Shown here: positions 62,615 through 64,000 of the stretch, piece after piece
Numbering within the stretch: the stretch's first letter is position 1
Layout of the letters: each line of letters begins with the position of its first letter
NCBI GenBank assembly: GCA_036320915.1
Contig: JAXBDG010000003.1
Location: 1,922,001-1,986,000, forward strand
Direction: 5' to 3'
DNA: 64,000 bases
DNA from: Linnemannia elongata
Taxonomy: Eukaryota > Mortierellomycota > Mortierellomycetes > Mortierellales > Mortierellaceae
The notes under the pieces: generated by a model
The model's input: the letters and a program-made list of their open reading frames with translations, nothing else
Database searches by the model: none
Told to the model about the DNA's origin: nothing
Position numbers and translations under genes: made by a program

Positions 62615-63254
62615 ATGTCATCCAAGATTCTTCTTCAGTTCAGAGCAGGACGATGCTTCAGGGACGGAACCACTAACACAGTCAAGCCAGATGCTACCAA
62701 AGGGTACTGCAATGCTCCCTTTGTGCCTCTTTCACCTGGCATGCACCCTACTTCCAGGTCATGTGGAGACCACCTTTAAAGCAACACCTGCTTACACATA
62801 TGAGTTCTTCACTTTCTTTCGTTGATAGGTTGGTTTATATGGAGGAAGAGGACGGCCTGCTGCACTTTTTCTGGAAGAACAGGACAACAAACTTAGTTGA
62901 GGACGTATGTTCAACCTATCTCTCCTACTCTCACTTCAAAAAACGAACGCATATGACTGACTCGACGCTATCAAAGACATTGGCTGACTCTGACACCTTT
63001 TTTCAATTGCATCACCTTTTGACACAAAATAGGATCTGATCTTGTTCCCAGGAGACGCAGAACTGCTGAAGGTCGACGAGTGCACAACAGGACGAGTTGT
63101 CGTCCTCAAGTTCAAATCATCCTCACAAAAGCTCTTCTTCTGGCTTCAGGAGTCCAACGCCGATCGGGATCAGATCGTCCTGCAACAGGCAAACACCCTC
63201 ATCAACCAGGGTGGCGACGGCGGTTTCGGAGATGACGATGTCAACATGGAGTAA
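62615..63254 (+). CDS. RPN13: Rpn13/ADRM1 proteasomal ubiquitin receptor, PRU-only form
   Basis: Exons: 62615-62703, 62829-62904 and 63033-63254, giving 128 residues. It is a complete PRU domain: LLQFRAGRCFRDGTTNTVKP, GLVYMEEEDGLLHFFWKNRT, NLVEDDLILFPGDAELLKVD, GRVVVLKFKSSSQKLFFWLQ and ESNADRDQIVLQQANTLIN. This beta-fold docks Rpn13 on Rpn2 and binds ubiquitin through its loops. The protein ends GDDDVNME straight after the domain, so the C-terminal DEUBAD domain that recruits Uch37/UCHL5 in animals and many fungi is missing, as in S. cerevisiae. I saw no downstream exon coding for it before the convergent CorA gene. Confidence 0.92.
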
Positions 63255-63715
63255 GAATGGGATACTGCCTTGTTACATTCAGCATACCACCACCTGTACA
63301 GAACCAACAACCAAGCCATTAAAAGATGACAAAAACAACCGTCTGTCAGATTGATGCATGTCAAACTTTGGTGCGTGTGCTCTTTGTGCAGACTTTTGCT
63401 ACTGACCGGGATGCATCAAGTACATCTTTTCTACCGCAATTGGAAAATTCCTGAAGTACAGGAACAAGGACGTTGTCAATCATTGGACAAGGAGAACTAA
63501 GTAAGGTAGATAAAAACCAATGAATAAGGATGGTGAACCCCCCCTCCCCGAACAGAGATTATGGACACCTTCGGACAAGAATAATGATGGCCATTGACGA
63601 AGGAAAAAAAGTTGGCGAGCAAGGAACAGCCGCAAACGGGAGAAAGACACCGATAAACCCTCAGCTTGCAGATTTTCATAAAGCATGATACGGAGAAATG
63701 GTTCATTTTAGTTGT
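63255..63715. other. Convergent 3' intergenic region
   Basis: Rpn13 (plus) and the CorA-type gene (minus) end here. I looked for a DEUBAD exon and saw none; no gene is seen. Confidence 0.6.
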
Positions 63716-64000
63716 CTAAATGAGGCCATAGCGTTTGCCAAAGATGACGGCAAGGACGCTATAGATACCCATGCCTCCAATGAGACACCAGAACCATGTC
63801 AACGGCTCGTTATCCATTTCAGGTTGTCCCGGCACATGAACGTTCATTCTGTCGTTCAAAAAAAAAGGGCAAAAGGAGGTCAGTAAGCGTTACTTACATT
63901 TAGCCTTTTCACAAATTCTTTGCCATCAAAACGTCAAACATAAAAACACTCACCCCCAGAGACCAGCGACAAAGGTCATGGGCACGATCAAACTGGCAAA
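63716..64000 (-). CDS. CorA-type Mg2+ transporter, C-terminal end (partial)
   Basis: Two exons (minus) are visible: 64000-63954, running off the window, and 63848-63716. The joined reading is FASLIVPMTFVAGLWGMNVH, then VPGQPEMDNEPLTWFWCLIG, a second hydrophobic helix (GIYSVLAVIFGKRYGLI) and a stop. The GMN signature at the end of the first transmembrane helix defines the CorA/Alr/Mrs2 superfamily and forms the selectivity entrance of the pentameric channel. The loop and two-helix C-terminus suit an Alr1/Mnr2 or bacterial-type CorA protein. The intron splits the glycine codon of GMN. The rest of the gene lies beyond 64000. Confidence 0.88.

Overview
This 64 kb window is nuclear DNA from a fungus. 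Genes are split by many short introns (mostly 70-200 bp) with GT-AG ends and TACTAAC-like branch sites, intergenic DNA is pyrimidine-rich, and the gene set is eukaryotic: GCN1, NBAS/Sec39, Sed5, Pumilio, SmD3, Rpn13, and OPT and CorA transporters. The polyglutamine and serine/threonine-rich insertions, the OPT family expansion and a FAM72 gene fit an early-diverging filamentous fungus of the Mortierella type. That placement is inference from gene content. I found no mobile element, CRISPR array, tRNA or rRNA that I can support.

Layout. 0-5 kb: the tail of an unknown ORF, a PRP38B-like splicing factor with its 5' end not located, an NDUFAF3-type complex I assembly factor (minus) and a HERP/Usa1-like ubiquitin-domain membrane protein (plus). 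5.3-10.3 kb: an 11-exon gene for a 1347-residue protein that I do not recognise, with an RGG tail, divergent from COA5/PET191. 11.8-12.6 kb: SmD3. 13.2-15.7 kb: oligopeptide transporter OPT-A. 15.9-21.5 kb: gene-poor, with a strong hairpin at 18.4 kb. 21.5-23.5 kb: a FAM72 homologue. 23.7-31.6 kb: Sed5 and NBAS, both minus and both in ER-Golgi transport. 32.5-41.5 kb: GCN1 (2697 residues). 41.6-50.9 kb: OPT-B and OPT-C. 51-53.6 kb: gene-poor. 53.6-55.3 kb: an Acl4-like TPR chaperone for ribosomal protein L4. 56.8-61.3 kb: a Pumilio protein with a canonical eight-repeat RNA code. 62.6-63.3 kb: a short Rpn13. 63.7 kb to the edge: the C-terminal end of a CorA-type Mg2+ transporter.

Exon coordinates were worked out by hand from splice signals, reading-frame continuity and family similarity. 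Every complete model sums to a multiple of three. Most genes are unrelated housekeeping functions. The visible themes are ER-Golgi/ER quality control (Sed5, NBAS, HERP-like), translation and its control (GCN1, Pumilio, Acl4), mitochondrial assembly (NDUFAF3, COA5) and peptide uptake (three OPT paralogues). I did not find a convincing new multi-gene system. The best leads are the fungal FAM72 protein with large disordered extensions, the RGG-tailed unknown protein, the wobble-paired hairpin at 18.4 kb, and the long gene-poor DNA upstream of all three OPT genes.
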